Positions 8,546 to 17,089 of a DNA stretch of 46,705 nucleotides are shown here, piece after piece (the first letter of the stretch is position 1; the number at the start of each line of letters is the position of its first letter). The position numbers and the translations under genes were made by a program. The notes beneath the pieces are model-generated. The model saw nothing but the letters and a program-made list of their open reading frames with translations, was not told the DNA's origin and ran no database searches. Source of the stretch: Nitrososphaerota archaeon (GTDB lineage: Archaea > Thermoproteota > Nitrososphaeria > Nitrososphaerales > Gagatemarchaeaceae); contig JAPCJO010000010.1 in the NCBI GenBank assembly GCA_027886905.1, forward strand, positions 1 to 46,705, given 5' to 3'.

Positions 8546-9664
8546 TTGAAGCTCTACGAGTATGCCATAAGGAGAATACTCCTGATGGGGCTAGTCCTGT
8601 TTGGACTAAGCCTCTTCATGTTTTACCTGACTAGGGGGTTCCTTCCCCCAAGCTTCGCGCTCGCGCCCTACATCACTCCTCGGATGAACGACGCGCAGAA
8701 GCTCGCGCTCGCGCAGTCCCTGGGGGTCGCGACCAAGTCCTGCGCTTCCTTCCAGGCCTTCTCGGCCTTCCAGCAGAGCTGCCTTGTGCCGGTGTGGGCC
8801 CAGTACACGCAATGGCTGGGCAACGTCCTCTCCGGGAACTGGGGTTACACGCTTCTTCCCACCGCCGGCCCCGCTGCGAAGACAACCACCATATTCTTCA
8901 GCAGGTTCCCCTTCACGGCCCAGCTCGCGGTGATGGGGGCGATACTCACCATCCTAATCGGCATCCCCCTGGGGATAGTCTCTGCCACCCACAACAACAA
9001 GTTGCCCGACCACATCTCGCGCATAGTCTCGCTCGGCGGCTACTCGATCCCCCAGTTCTGGTTCGGCTACGTCCTCCTGATCATCTTCGTGCTCTACGCG
9101 CGCATAGGCGGCCTGGGCCTTCTGCCGGGCAGCGGCTCGCTCGCCACGAACTGCGCCATCTGCTTCGCCAACGTGGTCACGCCCAAGGCGGTGACCGGAG
9201 CGCCCATCTTGGACGGCATCATCTCTGGAAACTTGCACTTCGCGTGGGACTCTTTCGTGGCGATGATCCTCCCGGCAGTCACCCTCTCCATAACGTCGAT
9301 AGGGGCGCTCACGCGCATAGTCCGGTCGAGCATGCTCGAGGTCCTGAGGCAGGACTACATCCTGTTGGCCAAGTCCAAGGGGCTTCAGGAGCGAGTCGTA
9401 ATCTACAGGCACGCGCTCAGGAACGCCCTCCTCCCGGCCGTCACGGTCGCCGGCCTCCTCACGGCCTTTCTGTTCGGCGGGGTGGTCGTCATCGAGATAG
9501 TCTTCGACCTCCCGGGGGTGGGGTACACGTCCCTTCAGGCGGTCAACGTCTTTGACATCAACTTCGTCGAGCTCTACGTCCTGGTGACCGCTCTGATCAT
9601 CGTGGTCACGAACCTCGCGGTCGACATAATCTACGCGAAGCTGGACCCGCGGATCCGCTACTGA
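8546..9664 (+). CDS. Peptide-type ABC transporter permease (DppB-like)
   Basis: It is the first integral membrane subunit of the importer. It has 372 residues with about six membrane segments. The N-terminus YEYAIRRILLMGLVLFGLSL is typical of the DppB/OppB family. The coupling motif is in LLAKSKGLQERVVIYRHALR, followed by GVVVIEIVFDLPGVG, also family-typical. A longer than usual periplasmic-side loop (about residues 30-105) contains two Cys (KSCASFQ and QSCLVP). The TTG at 8546 is the start; it lies 24 bases after the binding-protein stop. Confidence 0.93.
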   Translation: MKLYEYAIRRILLMGLVLFGLSLFMFYLTRGFLPPSFALAPYITPRMNDAQKLALAQSLGVATKSCASFQAFSAFQQSCLVPVWAQYTQWLGNVLSGNWGYTLLPTAGPAAKTTTIFFSRFPFTAQLAVMGAILTILIGIPLGIVSATHNNKLPDHISRIVSLGGYSIPQFWFGYVLLIIFVLYARIGGLGLLPGSGSLATNCAICFANVVTPKAVTGAPILDGIISGNLHFAWDSFVAMILPAVTLSITSIGALTRIVRSSMLEVLRQDYILLAKSKGLQERVVIYRHALRNALLPAVTVAGLLTAFLFGGVVVIEIVFDLPGVGYTSLQAVNVFDINFVELYVLVTALIIVVTNLAVDIIYAKLDPRIRY

Positions 9665-9675
9665 GTCGAGAGCCA

Positions 9676-10599
9676 ATGAGCGAGACAGAACCCCAAATCG
9701 AGGCGAGGCGGTCCGCCGACCTCCGGCTCGCGCTCCACCTCTTCAGGAAGAACCCGCTTGTGCTCGTCGGCCTCGTCCTCTCCGTCGGCAGCATCGTGCT
9801 AGCCCTGCTATCGCCCTTCCTCGTCAACTCGACGAGCTGGCAGATCACGCACCCGCTCCTCAAGAACTGCTGGAACAACCCGCTCTTCGGCTGGGGGAAC
9901 TCCAACATCGCGCACGACTGCTCATCCTCCTATGTCTTGGGGACGGACTCCTACGGGAGGAACCTCCTGACGATGATCGTCCTGGCAATCCCGGTCGACC
10001 TCCAGATCGCGCTCGAGGTCGTCCTCTCCGCGGTCGCGATAGGCATCGTCTTCGGGGCCACCGCGTCCTATGCCGGCGGGATAGTGGACGAGGTGATACT
10101 CCGTGTCACTGACATCTTCCTCGCGGTGCCCGGAATCCTCCTGGCGATAGTCTTCATGGTGGTGTTCGGGAGGACGCTCACCGTGCTCACCGGCGCGGTG
10201 CTGCTCATCTGGTGGCCGACCTACGTGAGGCTCGTCAGGTCGCAGGTGCTCAGCGAGAAGGAGAGACCCTACGTCGAGAGCCTTAGGTCGATAGGCGCGG
10301 GGAGGTTCAGGATCCTGTTCAGGCACATCGTCCCCAACTCCATCTACCCGCTCCTTGTGCAGGCGACGCTGGACATCGGGAGCGTGATCCTGACGGTCTC
10401 CGCGCTGACCTTCATAGGGCTGAGCCCGAGTCCTTTGCTCCCGGAGCTGGGCAACCTCGCGAGCCTCGGGAGCCAGTACTTCTTCACCGCGCCCTGGCTC
10501 ATCATCTTCCCCGGCCTGACGATACTACTCATCTCGCTCGGCTTCAACCTCCTCGGGGACGGGCTGAGGGACATACTCGACCCGAGGCTGAGGAGGTAA
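9676..10599 (+). CDS. Peptide-type ABC transporter permease (DppC-like)
   Basis: It is the second membrane subunit, 307 residues with about six helices. The N-terminal LHLFRKNPLVLVGLVLS is typical of DppC/OppC. Seen: LGTDSYGRNLLTMIV in the first loop, the EAA-type coupling region VESLRSIGAGRFRILFRHIVPNS, and a C-terminal LLGDGLRDILDPRLRR that is diagnostic of the family. It begins with ATG 11 bases after the dppB-like stop, and the next ATPase gene starts 5 bases after its own stop. Confidence 0.94.
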   Translation: MSETEPQIEARRSADLRLALHLFRKNPLVLVGLVLSVGSIVLALLSPFLVNSTSWQITHPLLKNCWNNPLFGWGNSNIAHDCSSSYVLGTDSYGRNLLTMIVLAIPVDLQIALEVVLSAVAIGIVFGATASYAGGIVDEVILRVTDIFLAVPGILLAIVFMVVFGRTLTVLTGAVLLIWWPTYVRLVRSQVLSEKERPYVESLRSIGAGRFRILFRHIVPNSIYPLLVQATLDIGSVILTVSALTFIGLSPSPLLPELGNLASLGSQYFFTAPWLIIFPGLTILLISLGFNLLGDGLRDILDPRLRR

Positions 10600-10604
10600 G
10601 GGGC

Positions 10605-11720
10605 ATGGATGGGAGCACCCAGGACATCCTCACCGTCAAGAAGCTCCAGGTCAACTTCCACACCTTCGCGGGTCAGGTGAAGGCGCTCGACGGGGTGGAC
10701 CTCTCGGTGAAAAGGGGCGAGGTCCTTGGCCTCGTGGGTGAGTCGGGCTCGGGCAAGTCGGTCACCGCCCTCTCGATAGAGGGGCTGCTCCCCCAGAACG
10801 CGGAGGTGGTCGGCGGCCAGATAATCCTGAACGGGAAGGACCTTCTCACCGAGAAGCAGGGGGAGATCAGGACGGCCCGTCTCAGGGAGATGGCCATGGT
10901 CTTCCAAGACCCCCTGACCTACCTCAACCCGGTCCTCACGGTCGGGTCGCAAATCCTCGAGATCCTGGAGACCGACAGGAGGGTCTTCACCCCTGTGGTC
11001 GTGGCCGCGCGCCTGGAGGACCTCAACAAGGCGGCGAGGGAGGGGACGCTGACGGAGAAGGAGACACGAGAGAAGGCGAGCCTCGAGGCCCTACTCGCGG
11101 AGCAGACCCTGGGAAGGAGGGAGTTCAAGAGGCTGGCGAAGGCATACGCCGTCGCGATCCTGGGAAGGGTCAGGCTGCCCGAGCCGGAGAGGATGTTCAA
11201 GATGTATCCCTTCGAGCTGTCAGGGGGTATGCGCCAGAGGACGATGATAGCGATGGCGCTGGTGAGGAGGCCGGCCCTCCTCATCGCGGACGAGATAACG
11301 ACCGCGCTCGACGTGACCGTCCAGGCCCAGATCCTGAAGCTATTGAGGGAGCTCAAGGACCAGATCGACGCTTCGATCCTCCTCATCACCCACGACCTCG
11401 CGGTCGTCGCGGAGATATGCGACAGGGTGGCAGTGATGTACGCGGGGAACATCGTCGAAGTAGCGGAGGTGGGCGAGCTGTTCAAGAATCCCCTCCACCC
11501 GTACACGCAGGGCCTCCTCGCGGCAATCCCCCGCCCCGACGCCGTGCGCGGCGAGCTCACCTCCATCAAGGGCTCGGTGCCCAACCTCATCTACCCGCCC
11601 AGCGGATGCCGCTTCCACCCTCGCTGCCCGTCCGCCTTCGAGAAGTGCCCCCTAAGCAAGCCGCCTCTCGTCGAGGCGCGGGCGGGCCACTACGTCGAGT
11701 GCTTCCTCTACGGGGGTTGA
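10605..11720 (+). CDS. Peptide-type ABC transporter ATPase (DppD-like)
   Basis: It is a cytoplasmic ATPase of the importer, 371 residues. Walker A is GESGSGKS (45-52), the Q loop is FQDPLTYLNP, the signature is LSGGMRQR (about 205), Walker B is ALLIADE (about 224-230), and the switch histidine is in LITHDL. The C-terminal oligopeptide domain has the Cys-containing SGCRFHPRCPSAFEKCP, typical of OppD/F proteins. It is unusual in carrying about 45 extra, charged, probably helical residues (125-172) between the Q loop and the signature. The ATG at 10605 is close to the previous stop, as in the rest of the operon. Confidence 0.93.
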   Translation: MDGSTQDILTVKKLQVNFHTFAGQVKALDGVDLSVKRGEVLGLVGESGSGKSVTALSIEGLLPQNAEVVGGQIILNGKDLLTEKQGEIRTARLREMAMVFQDPLTYLNPVLTVGSQILEILETDRRVFTPVVVAARLEDLNKAAREGTLTEKETREKASLEALLAEQTLGRREFKRLAKAYAVAILGRVRLPEPERMFKMYPFELSGGMRQRTMIAMALVRRPALLIADEITTALDVTVQAQILKLLRELKDQIDASILLITHDLAVVAEICDRVAVMYAGNIVEVAEVGELFKNPLHPYTQGLLAAIPRPDAVRGELTSIKGSVPNLIYPPSGCRFHPRCPSAFEKCPLSKPPLVEARAGHYVECFLYGG

Positions 11721-11725
11721 GTGGC

Positions 11726-12748
11726 GTGCAGAGCTCGGAGCTTCTGAGGATGGAGGACGTCTTCACCTGGTTCCCCATAAAAGGAGGGATACTGGGGAGG
11801 ACGCAGGCTTACGTCAAGGCCGTGGACGGCGTCACCCTGTCCGTGAGGAGGGGCGAGACCCTGGGGATAGTGGGGGAGTCGGGCTGCGGCAAGACGACGC
11901 TGGCCAGGACGGTCGTCAGGCTGGCCGAGCCGATAAAGGGGAGGCTCCTCTTCGACGGGACGGACATCCTCAAGCTGAAGGGCGGGAGGCTGAAGCCCTT
12001 TCGCCGCAAGATGCAGATGGTCTTCCAGGACCCCTACGCCTCGCTGGACCCGCGGCAGAACGTGAGGTCAGCGCTCACGGAGCCCATGCACATCCACGGC
12101 ATCGTCTCAGGGAAGAACGAGGCGGACAAGAGGGCGGCGGAGCTCATCCGCATCGTCGGGCTGAACCCCGACCACCTTTCAAGGTTCCCGCACGAGTTCT
12201 CGGGGGGTCAGAGGCAGAGGATCGCCGTGGCAAGGGCGCTCGCGGTCAACCCCGAGTTCCTCGTCCTGGACGAGCCGACGTCGTCGCTCGACGTGTCAGT
12301 CCAGGCGCAGATCCTCAACCTCCTCAGGGACCTGCAGAAGGAGCTCGGCCTCACCTACCTCTTCATCTCGCACAACCTCGCGGTGGTGAGGCAGATGTGC
12401 TCCCGGACGGGCGTCATGTACCTGGGGCGGGTGGTCGAGATTGGGCCGACGGAGTCGCTCTTCGAGCGCCCGCGGCATCCATACACCGAGGCGCTTCTCT
12501 CCTCTGTGCCCCTCCCCGACCCGACGAAGCGGAGGCTGCTTGCCCCGCTAGAGGGGGACGTCCCCAGCCCAATCACGATCCCGTCGGGGTGCAGGTTCAG
12601 GACGAGGTGCGGTTACGCCACGGACAAGTGCGCGGAGGTCTTCCCTCCCGCGACTGAGGTGGCGCCGGACCAGTTCGCGGAGTGCCTCTACGACATCGAC
12701 TTTGCCAAGAAGACGAAGCGGGAGCTGCCGGTCTCCTCAGTGCAGTAG
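11726..12748 (+). CDS. Peptide-type ABC transporter ATPase (DppF-like)
   Basis: It is the second ATPase, about 340 residues, which pairs with the DppD-like subunit. Walker A is GESGCGKTT, the Q loop is FQDPYASLDP, the signature is FSGGQRQR, Walker B is FLVLDEPTS, and the switch histidine is in FISHNL. The C-terminal SGCRFRTRCGYATDKC matches the OppF-type cysteine-rich tail. The frame is open far upstream over the previous gene, but homology begins near 11726 (GTG); a TTG overlapping the previous stop at 11717 and an ATG at 11750 are alternatives. It is the last gene of the transporter operon. Confidence 0.93.
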   Translation: MQSSELLRMEDVFTWFPIKGGILGRTQAYVKAVDGVTLSVRRGETLGIVGESGCGKTTLARTVVRLAEPIKGRLLFDGTDILKLKGGRLKPFRRKMQMVFQDPYASLDPRQNVRSALTEPMHIHGIVSGKNEADKRAAELIRIVGLNPDHLSRFPHEFSGGQRQRIAVARALAVNPEFLVLDEPTSSLDVSVQAQILNLLRDLQKELGLTYLFISHNLAVVRQMCSRTGVMYLGRVVEIGPTESLFERPRHPYTEALLSSVPLPDPTKRRLLAPLEGDVPSPITIPSGCRFRTRCGYATDKCAEVFPPATEVAPDQFAECLYDIDFAKKTKRELPVSSVQ

Positions 12749-12901
12749 CCTCAGGACAGCCAGGGCGCCGAGGATGATGAGGATGAGGACGACCAAAGGC
12801 AGGCCTACGGTCTGGAGGAGCGCGATGAAGAGAGCGACATAGTCCTTCCAGCCAAGGCTCTTCCCGTCGTCTTCGGCGACGCCTCCTGTCGCTCCCCGCA
12901 T
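12737..12901 (-). CDS. Small single-span membrane protein, 54 aa
   Basis: The ATG at 12901 opens a 54-residue frame that begins MRGATGGVAEDDGKSLGWKD and continues with a strongly hydrophobic stretch of about 30 residues (VALFIALLQTVGLPLVVLIL onward), then ends RLLH. It has a short acidic soluble head and one or two membrane helices. It is convergent with, and overlaps by 12 bases, the end of the ATPase gene. SRP RNA lies 54 bases upstream on the same strand. No family is recognised. Codon use is like the neighbours, and the hydrophobic pattern argues against chance, but expression is unproven. Confidence 0.5.
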   Translation of the reverse strand: MRGATGGVAEDDGKSLGWKDYVALFIALLQTVGLPLVVLILIILGALAVLRLLH

Positions 12902-12954
12902 CGAGACCGAAGGTCGGCGTGCGGCTAATTAGCCTTAGCCGGTCGGAAGAAGAT

Positions 12955-13269
12955 GGTGGCAGACCCGCCGGCGTTCACCAGCCCGACCTCTCCCAATCGC
13001 GCGCACCGAACGGTCCCGCACGTAGACGGAGCAACGTGGCCGTGTCGCCTTATGGTTGCCCCCTCCCGGATCTCACCAGGTTCGACGATCAAGAGTCAGA
13101 ACCCCTCCTTCGAGGGGCCCGCGCCTCGCGACCGCCTGCTCCGGCGTGTTATCATCCCGCCCGGACGCGTAGGAAAGAGGAGAGCTGGCTTTACCCGACG
13201 GTTACTGGCACTCCATGTAGCCGGTTTGAGTGAAGGAGACGGCTAACCTCCCAGGCCCTACCCGCCACC
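12955..13269 (-). ncRNA. Signal recognition particle RNA (archaeal 7S/SRP RNA)
   Basis: On the minus strand the conserved helix 8 core is present at 13054-13077: GGTGAGATCC, GGGAGG and GGCAACC in order, with flanking GAACC and TAAGG. This is the SRP54/SRP19-binding domain. The 5' domain carries the CAGTAACCG segment (near 13200) expected of the archaeal Alu-type fold. The ends pair over 10 base pairs (GGTGGCGGGT with GTCTGCCACC, counting G-U pairs), giving helix 5 and a length of about 315 nt, normal for archaea. A TATA box lies 26 nt upstream. It targets secretory and membrane proteins to the membrane. The ends are set from pairing, so they may be off by a few bases. Confidence 0.88.
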
Positions 13270-13280
13270 AAGGGCGAGGG

Positions 13281-14282
13281 CTACTTGCCAGTATATTTAG
13301 TGTGCTGCCACACCATCTCGGTCATCCTGCAGACCCCGCACACCCCCTTCGAGGAGGGCTTCCCGCACTTCGCGCAGGGCACGGTCGCCTTGGCTCCGGC
13401 CTGGCCGCCGCCCCGGGCCTCCTTCGATAGCCTTGAGGTGACGTCGAGCGCCGAGGCCAGGAGGACGTTCTTCATCCCCGGGTGGCTCGACTCGAGCTCG
13501 TTGAGGTAGTCGCGCACCTCGCTCCTCAGGGCCTCGTGCATGTAGGGGCAGCTGGCGCTCTGGAAGGGGATCTTCGAGAGGTAGGCGTAGAGGGCGACCT
13601 CCTCCTCGTAGACCTCGGTGAGGGGCTTGACCCTTCGCACGGGAAAGGCGTCGTCGTATGTGGAGGGGTCGAGCCAGCCCAGCCGTTCGACGTCGCCGTG
13701 CAGGAGGTTCATCATGAAGGTCTGGACGTAGTCGTCCAGGTTGTGCGCTGTCGCGACGACGTCGACCTTCGCCTTCACCGCCGCCTCGTCGATTGCCCTC
13801 CTTCGGAAGACCCCGCACATGCTGCAGGAGGAGACCTCGCGCTCGTCCTTCCAGTCGAGGGCCTGGTCGAGGCTGAACCCGAAGAGCTCGCTGTAGGAGA
13901 CGAGAACCAGCTCCACGCCCAGCTCGCTGCAGAGGGCATGGGCGTGCTCTATGGCCTCGTCGCGGTACCCCTTGACCCCCTCGTCCACGGTGAGCGCGAC
14001 CAGCTCCGACCTCCCGCCGTGGCCAAGGCCCGAGTTGAGCTCGTGGAGGATCTTGAGGAGCGAGAGGCTGTCCTTCCCCCCAGAGACGGCCACGCCCACC
14101 CGCTCCCCCCTGCGCAGCATGCCGTACTTCGAGATGGTCCGCCTTACCTTCTCCACGGTGGTCTCCTGGAAGCAGGAGGCGCAGAGGCTCTCGCCGGAGT
14201 ATCTCCTGGTGTAGTATGACGGCGCCTCGCGGCACCTCGAGCAGTCCCCCAAGGTATCCCAGACGGGGTCGAAGCGGGTCAA
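13281..14282 (-). CDS. tRNA 2-thiolation enzyme, TtuA/Ncs6 family
   Basis: It is a 333-residue PP-loop ATPase that adenylates a tRNA uridine before sulfur insertion. Seen: an N-terminal zinc site CSRC...CASC, the PP-loop VAVSGGKDSLSLLK (about residues 66-79), the internal cysteines CSMCG and CPYM typical of TtuA-type catalytic/Fe-S cysteines, and a C-terminal zinc site CAKC...CGVC. This order fits the TtuA/Ncs6 group, acting on tRNA position 54 or 34; sequence alone does not decide which. The start is a TTG at 14282. Divergent from the site-2 protease gene, it shares a short AT-rich spacer with it. The SRP RNA promoter lies in its 3' end. Confidence 0.9.
   Translation of the reverse strand: MTRFDPVWDTLGDCSRCREAPSYYTRRYSGESLCASCFQETTVEKVRRTISKYGMLRRGERVGVAVSGGKDSLSLLKILHELNSGLGHGGRSELVALTVDEGVKGYRDEAIEHAHALCSELGVELVLVSYSELFGFSLDQALDWKDEREVSSCSMCGVFRRRAIDEAAVKAKVDVVATAHNLDDYVQTFMMNLLHGDVERLGWLDPSTYDDAFPVRRVKPLTEVYEEEVALYAYLSKIPFQSASCPYMHEALRSEVRDYLNELESSHPGMKNVLLASALDVTSRLSKEARGGGQAGAKATVPCAKCGKPSSKGVCGVCRMTEMVWQHTKYTGK
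13289..13299 (-). promoter_or_regulatory. TATA box of SRP RNA
   Basis: Minus-strand CTAAATATAC is centred about 26 nt upstream of the SRP RNA 5' end. It lies inside the last codons of the thiolase gene. Confidence 0.7.
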
Positions 14283-14326
14283 ACCTTAAAGGGTTCTCGT
14301 CGAGGACGGCGAAAGAGCGACCTCGC

Positions 14327-15631
14327 ATGTCCGAGTCACCCGAAGGCGACGCCCAGCCATACAAGGCCATCACGCGCTGGTTCGTCATCTTCATGGTGAG
14401 GACGCGCAAGGGGCTCGGCCTGCTGGACAAGCTGGGAAAGTGGAGGGTGAGCAAGCCCCTCGGGTGGCTTATGCTCGCCCTAATGCCCATCGCCGGCCTG
14501 GTGGCGCTCTACCTGGTCGCCTTCCTGGTCTCGGTCCTTTACTTCTCTCCGCAGAGCGCGACCATCGTCTCTAACGTCCGCACGATCTCGCCCCTCGCGA
14601 ACTTCCTCCTGCCTGGCATCAACCCATACCTCCCCCTGAGCGTGTGGCTCGCCATCGTGGTGGCCGTGTTCATCCACGAGGCCTCCCACGGGATAGTCGC
14701 GCGCAACGTCGGGATGAAGGTCAAGGCGGCGGGCGTCGTCCTCCTCGCCTTCCTGCCCATCGGGGCGTTCGTGGAGGTGGACGACAAGGAGCTCAAGCAG
14801 TCCAGGAGCAGGGACTCTCTGAGGGTCCTTGCGGCGGGCTCGGGGATAAACTTCGTCGTGGGCATCGCGTGCATACTCCTCCTGATCCTCACGGTCTCCA
14901 GCATGACCCCGGCGGCGAAGGGAGCGGGCATCTACGGGGTGGTCCCGGACTCGCCTACCCTGCACTCGCCCGCGTACCTCGCGGGGATTCAGCCCGGGGA
15001 CTTTGTCCTCGCGATCAACAACTCGCCGGTCACCGACTTGGGCGTTCTGCACTCCGGGACTTACTACATCGGCGAGAAGGTCAACGTGACCGTGTGGCAT
15101 AATGGGAATACCAGGGTCGTCCCCATAACCCTCGCGAACTACACCGTGACGACGGTGAACGAGACGAGCGGGCAGAGCACCTCGGTGAGCTACCCCTTCT
15201 TGGGGGTCGACCAGGTGAGCTACGCCTCGTTGCAGGGGATTTCGAGCGGATATGCGACGCTCTACAAGGATTCTCCGCTGGCGTACATCTCATACATCCC
15301 CACGTTCCAGCGCGTCGAGCAATCGATTCCGTTCTCCAGCGACCTCTCCGGGTTCTACACGTCCCCCCTGGGGGCCCTGACCCCTGCTGTGACCAACACC
15401 CTGTTCTGGCTCTTCTTTGTGAACTTCAACCTGGCCATCTTCAATAGCCTCCCCATCTACCTCATGGACGGAGGGCAGGCCTTCGAGATCTTCCTGAGGG
15501 GCGCCGGAAAGGGGAGGATCAGCGAAGACCTCGCCAGAAGGCTGACGACGGGCACGACGCTCGCGCTGGTCTTCGCTCTCTTCATCCTGATAGCCGGGCC
15601 CTACATCACGGGCGCCTTCGCGCCGACCTGA
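14327..15631 (+). CDS. Site-2 intramembrane metalloprotease with PDZ domain
   Basis: It is a zinc protease that cuts membrane-embedded substrates, usually in regulated signalling. It has 434 residues. The catalytic HEASH is at 117-121 in a membrane helix. A PDZ-like domain follows (GVVPDSPTLHSPAYLAGIQP, then GDFVLAINNSPV). The third zinc ligand is in the C-terminal NSLPIYLMDGGQAFE. At least five membrane segments are present. The ATG at 14327 is preferred to open frame upstream because that extension overlaps the divergent thiolase gene. An AACCTTAAAGG element about 40 bases upstream is the likely promoter. No obvious substrate (for example an anti-sigma-like factor) is encoded next to it. 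Confidence 0.92.
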   Translation: MSESPEGDAQPYKAITRWFVIFMVRTRKGLGLLDKLGKWRVSKPLGWLMLALMPIAGLVALYLVAFLVSVLYFSPQSATIVSNVRTISPLANFLLPGINPYLPLSVWLAIVVAVFIHEASHGIVARNVGMKVKAAGVVLLAFLPIGAFVEVDDKELKQSRSRDSLRVLAAGSGINFVVGIACILLLILTVSSMTPAAKGAGIYGVVPDSPTLHSPAYLAGIQPGDFVLAINNSPVTDLGVLHSGTYYIGEKVNVTVWHNGNTRVVPITLANYTVTTVNETSGQSTSVSYPFLGVDQVSYASLQGISSGYATLYKDSPLAYISYIPTFQRVEQSIPFSSDLSGFYTSPLGALTPAVTNTLFWLFFVNFNLAIFNSLPIYLMDGGQAFEIFLRGAGKGRISEDLARRLTTGTTLALVFALFILIAGPYITGAFAPT

Positions 15632-15640
15632 GCGCGTGGA

Positions 15641-15650
15641 CGATTAAATA
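15641..15650 (+). promoter_or_regulatory. TATA box of the 109-aa membrane protein gene
   Basis: GATTAAATA lies about 27 nt before the ATG at 15672, giving a leaderless transcript. Confidence 0.6.
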
Positions 15651-15671
15651 GCGGAAAGAGCTATTCGGGGG

Positions 15672-16001
15672 ATGACCTCCTCGCTGCTCCTGCTGGCCCC
15701 CGCGGTGGCCTCCGCGATAGGGCTCCCCGTCCTCGACGCGCCCCAGCCCCCCGACCTCGGCGCCTCAATCCAGCAGTTCGCGAGCCAGTTCGCCACCGAG
15801 ACGGCCGCCGTGCTCACAGCCATCAATGCGGCAGTGATCGACATCGCCCGCGTCGCGTACATCACGTGCCTCCTCGTAGGCATCCTCCTCTATTACACGC
15901 ACCTCGGGAAGAGGCTGGGCAAGGACCTCATCTTCGGGGGCGTGGCCCTCGTAGTCCTCACCGAGTACGTGGTGCCAGCGGTCACCGCTTTGGCGAAATA
16001 G
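15672..16001 (+). CDS. Small two-helix membrane protein with signal-like N-terminus, VirB2/CedA1-like topology
   Basis: The product has 109 residues. A signal-like start (SSLLLLAPAVASA) is followed by a soluble, Gln/Ala-rich stretch and then two hydrophobic helices (VAYITCLLVGILLYY and LIFGGVALVVLTEYVV) joined by a short basic loop, HLGKRLGKD. This layout is that of VirB2/TrbC-type pilins and of the archaeal DNA-import pilins CedA1/TedC, but I see no diagnostic sequence motif, and no secretion ATPase or VirB6-like gene is nearby. A TATA box 27 nt upstream gives a leaderless transcript. It is convergent with pelA, overlapping its last 20 bases. A plain membrane protein of unknown role is equally possible. 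Confidence 0.8.
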   Translation: MTSSLLLLAPAVASAIGLPVLDAPQPPDLGASIQQFASQFATETAAVLTAINAAVIDIARVAYITCLLVGILLYYTHLGKRLGKDLIFGGVALVVLTEYVVPAVTALAK

Positions 16002-17079
16002 CGGTCGGGGCGCCGCCCGAGAGGTCGTAGCGGAGGAGGGCGACCATCCCCCCGAGCGCGGAGACCTGCTTGCCGGTCTCCAGCGACGAGTCGCAGAGGA
16101 AGACTTTCCCTCCCTTCTCCTCGATCAAGTTGAGCGTCTCGACCAGCGCGTTCTCGTCGACGTTGCTGGCGAAGACGTCGTCCGAGACGATGCACTTCTC
16201 CACGGCGCCCGCTTTTGCCGCTTCCGATACCCGGGGGAGCGTGTAGGCTATCCTCCTCTCGCCCCGCGAGATCCTCCGTATGGCCTCCTCGACCGCCTCC
16301 TGGACCTCGACGAGGACGCTGTCGCTCGCCACCTTCCTGAACCCGTCGGACTTCACGAGCGCCCTCACCCCGTCCGAGCCGGAGAGGTCGAAGCCCTCGA
16401 CGAGGACCTCGTTCTTCCTTAGGTCGGGGTCCTTCCTGAGGAGGTTCTCCATCGTGAGCTTGGTGTTCCCGGGCCCCGCGACCACGACGACGTCCCCTTC
16501 GCGCCAGGTGGCCTTGAGCAGCTCGAGGACCTTCCGGAAGTAGGGGGCCATGTCGACCTCCTTCTGGCCCGAGCCTCCCTTCCCGGAGGCGCCAGACTCC
16601 ACCGTGGAGACTATCGTGAGGTGAGAGCCCGTGAGGAGGCCGATGCCGGTGTCCCGCCGGTCGACGGCCACGAGGAGGAACCTCCGCTCGGAGACGGTGG
16701 AGGAGTTGAGGATCCGCGTGTCGGAGGGCCGCCAGTCGTCCTTCCTGATTGTGAGCTCCTGCCCGGGCGAGACGAGCAGCGAGTGAGAGCCGGCCTTGGT
16801 GACGCTGTCGTCGCTCGCCTCGACTATCTTCCCCCGGACCCTGAGCCTCCCGACGCTGCTGTCCAGGGAGATGCCCTCGACCTTGAGGGCTATGGTGACC
16901 TTGATGCGCTCCCCCTTGTCCGGCCGCGCGTAGTCTCCCTCCCGCTTCGAGACCCTCGAGCTCTTGGTGACGACGACGTCCCCGGGTGAGAGGAGCCTGC
17001 GGAGGGTCCAGAGGTCGTCCGGGGACTCGACGGTGAGCCTGCAGACGCCCTGCTTTGGGATGAACTCGCTTACTATCAA
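15982..17079 (-). CDS. pelA: Pelota / aPelota ribosome rescue factor
   Basis: It is the archaeal Dom34/Pelota protein, which enters stalled ribosomes with aEF1A/ABCE1 and splits them. It has 365 residues, normal length. Seen: an N-terminal Sm-like domain (DLWTLRRLLSPGDVVVTKSS), the central eRF1-like domain with VVVAGPGNTKLTMENLL but no GGQ motif, and the C-terminal domain with LVETLNLIEEKGGKVFLCDS. The TTG at 17079 lies 10 bases after the dnaG stop, so the two are co-transcribed. It converges on the small membrane protein gene. Confidence 0.95.
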   Translation of the reverse strand: MIVSEFIPKQGVCRLTVESPDDLWTLRRLLSPGDVVVTKSSRVSKREGDYARPDKGERIKVTIALKVEGISLDSSVGRLRVRGKIVEASDDSVTKAGSHSLLVSPGQELTIRKDDWRPSDTRILNSSTVSERRFLLVAVDRRDTGIGLLTGSHLTIVSTVESGASGKGGSGQKEVDMAPYFRKVLELLKATWREGDVVVVAGPGNTKLTMENLLRKDPDLRKNEVLVEGFDLSGSDGVRALVKSDGFRKVASDSVLVEVQEAVEEAIRRISRGERRIAYTLPRVSEAAKAGAVEKCIVSDDVFASNVDENALVETLNLIEEKGGKVFLCDSSLETGKQVSALGGMVALLRYDLSGGAPTAISPKR

Positions 17080-17089
17080 CCTTGGGGGC

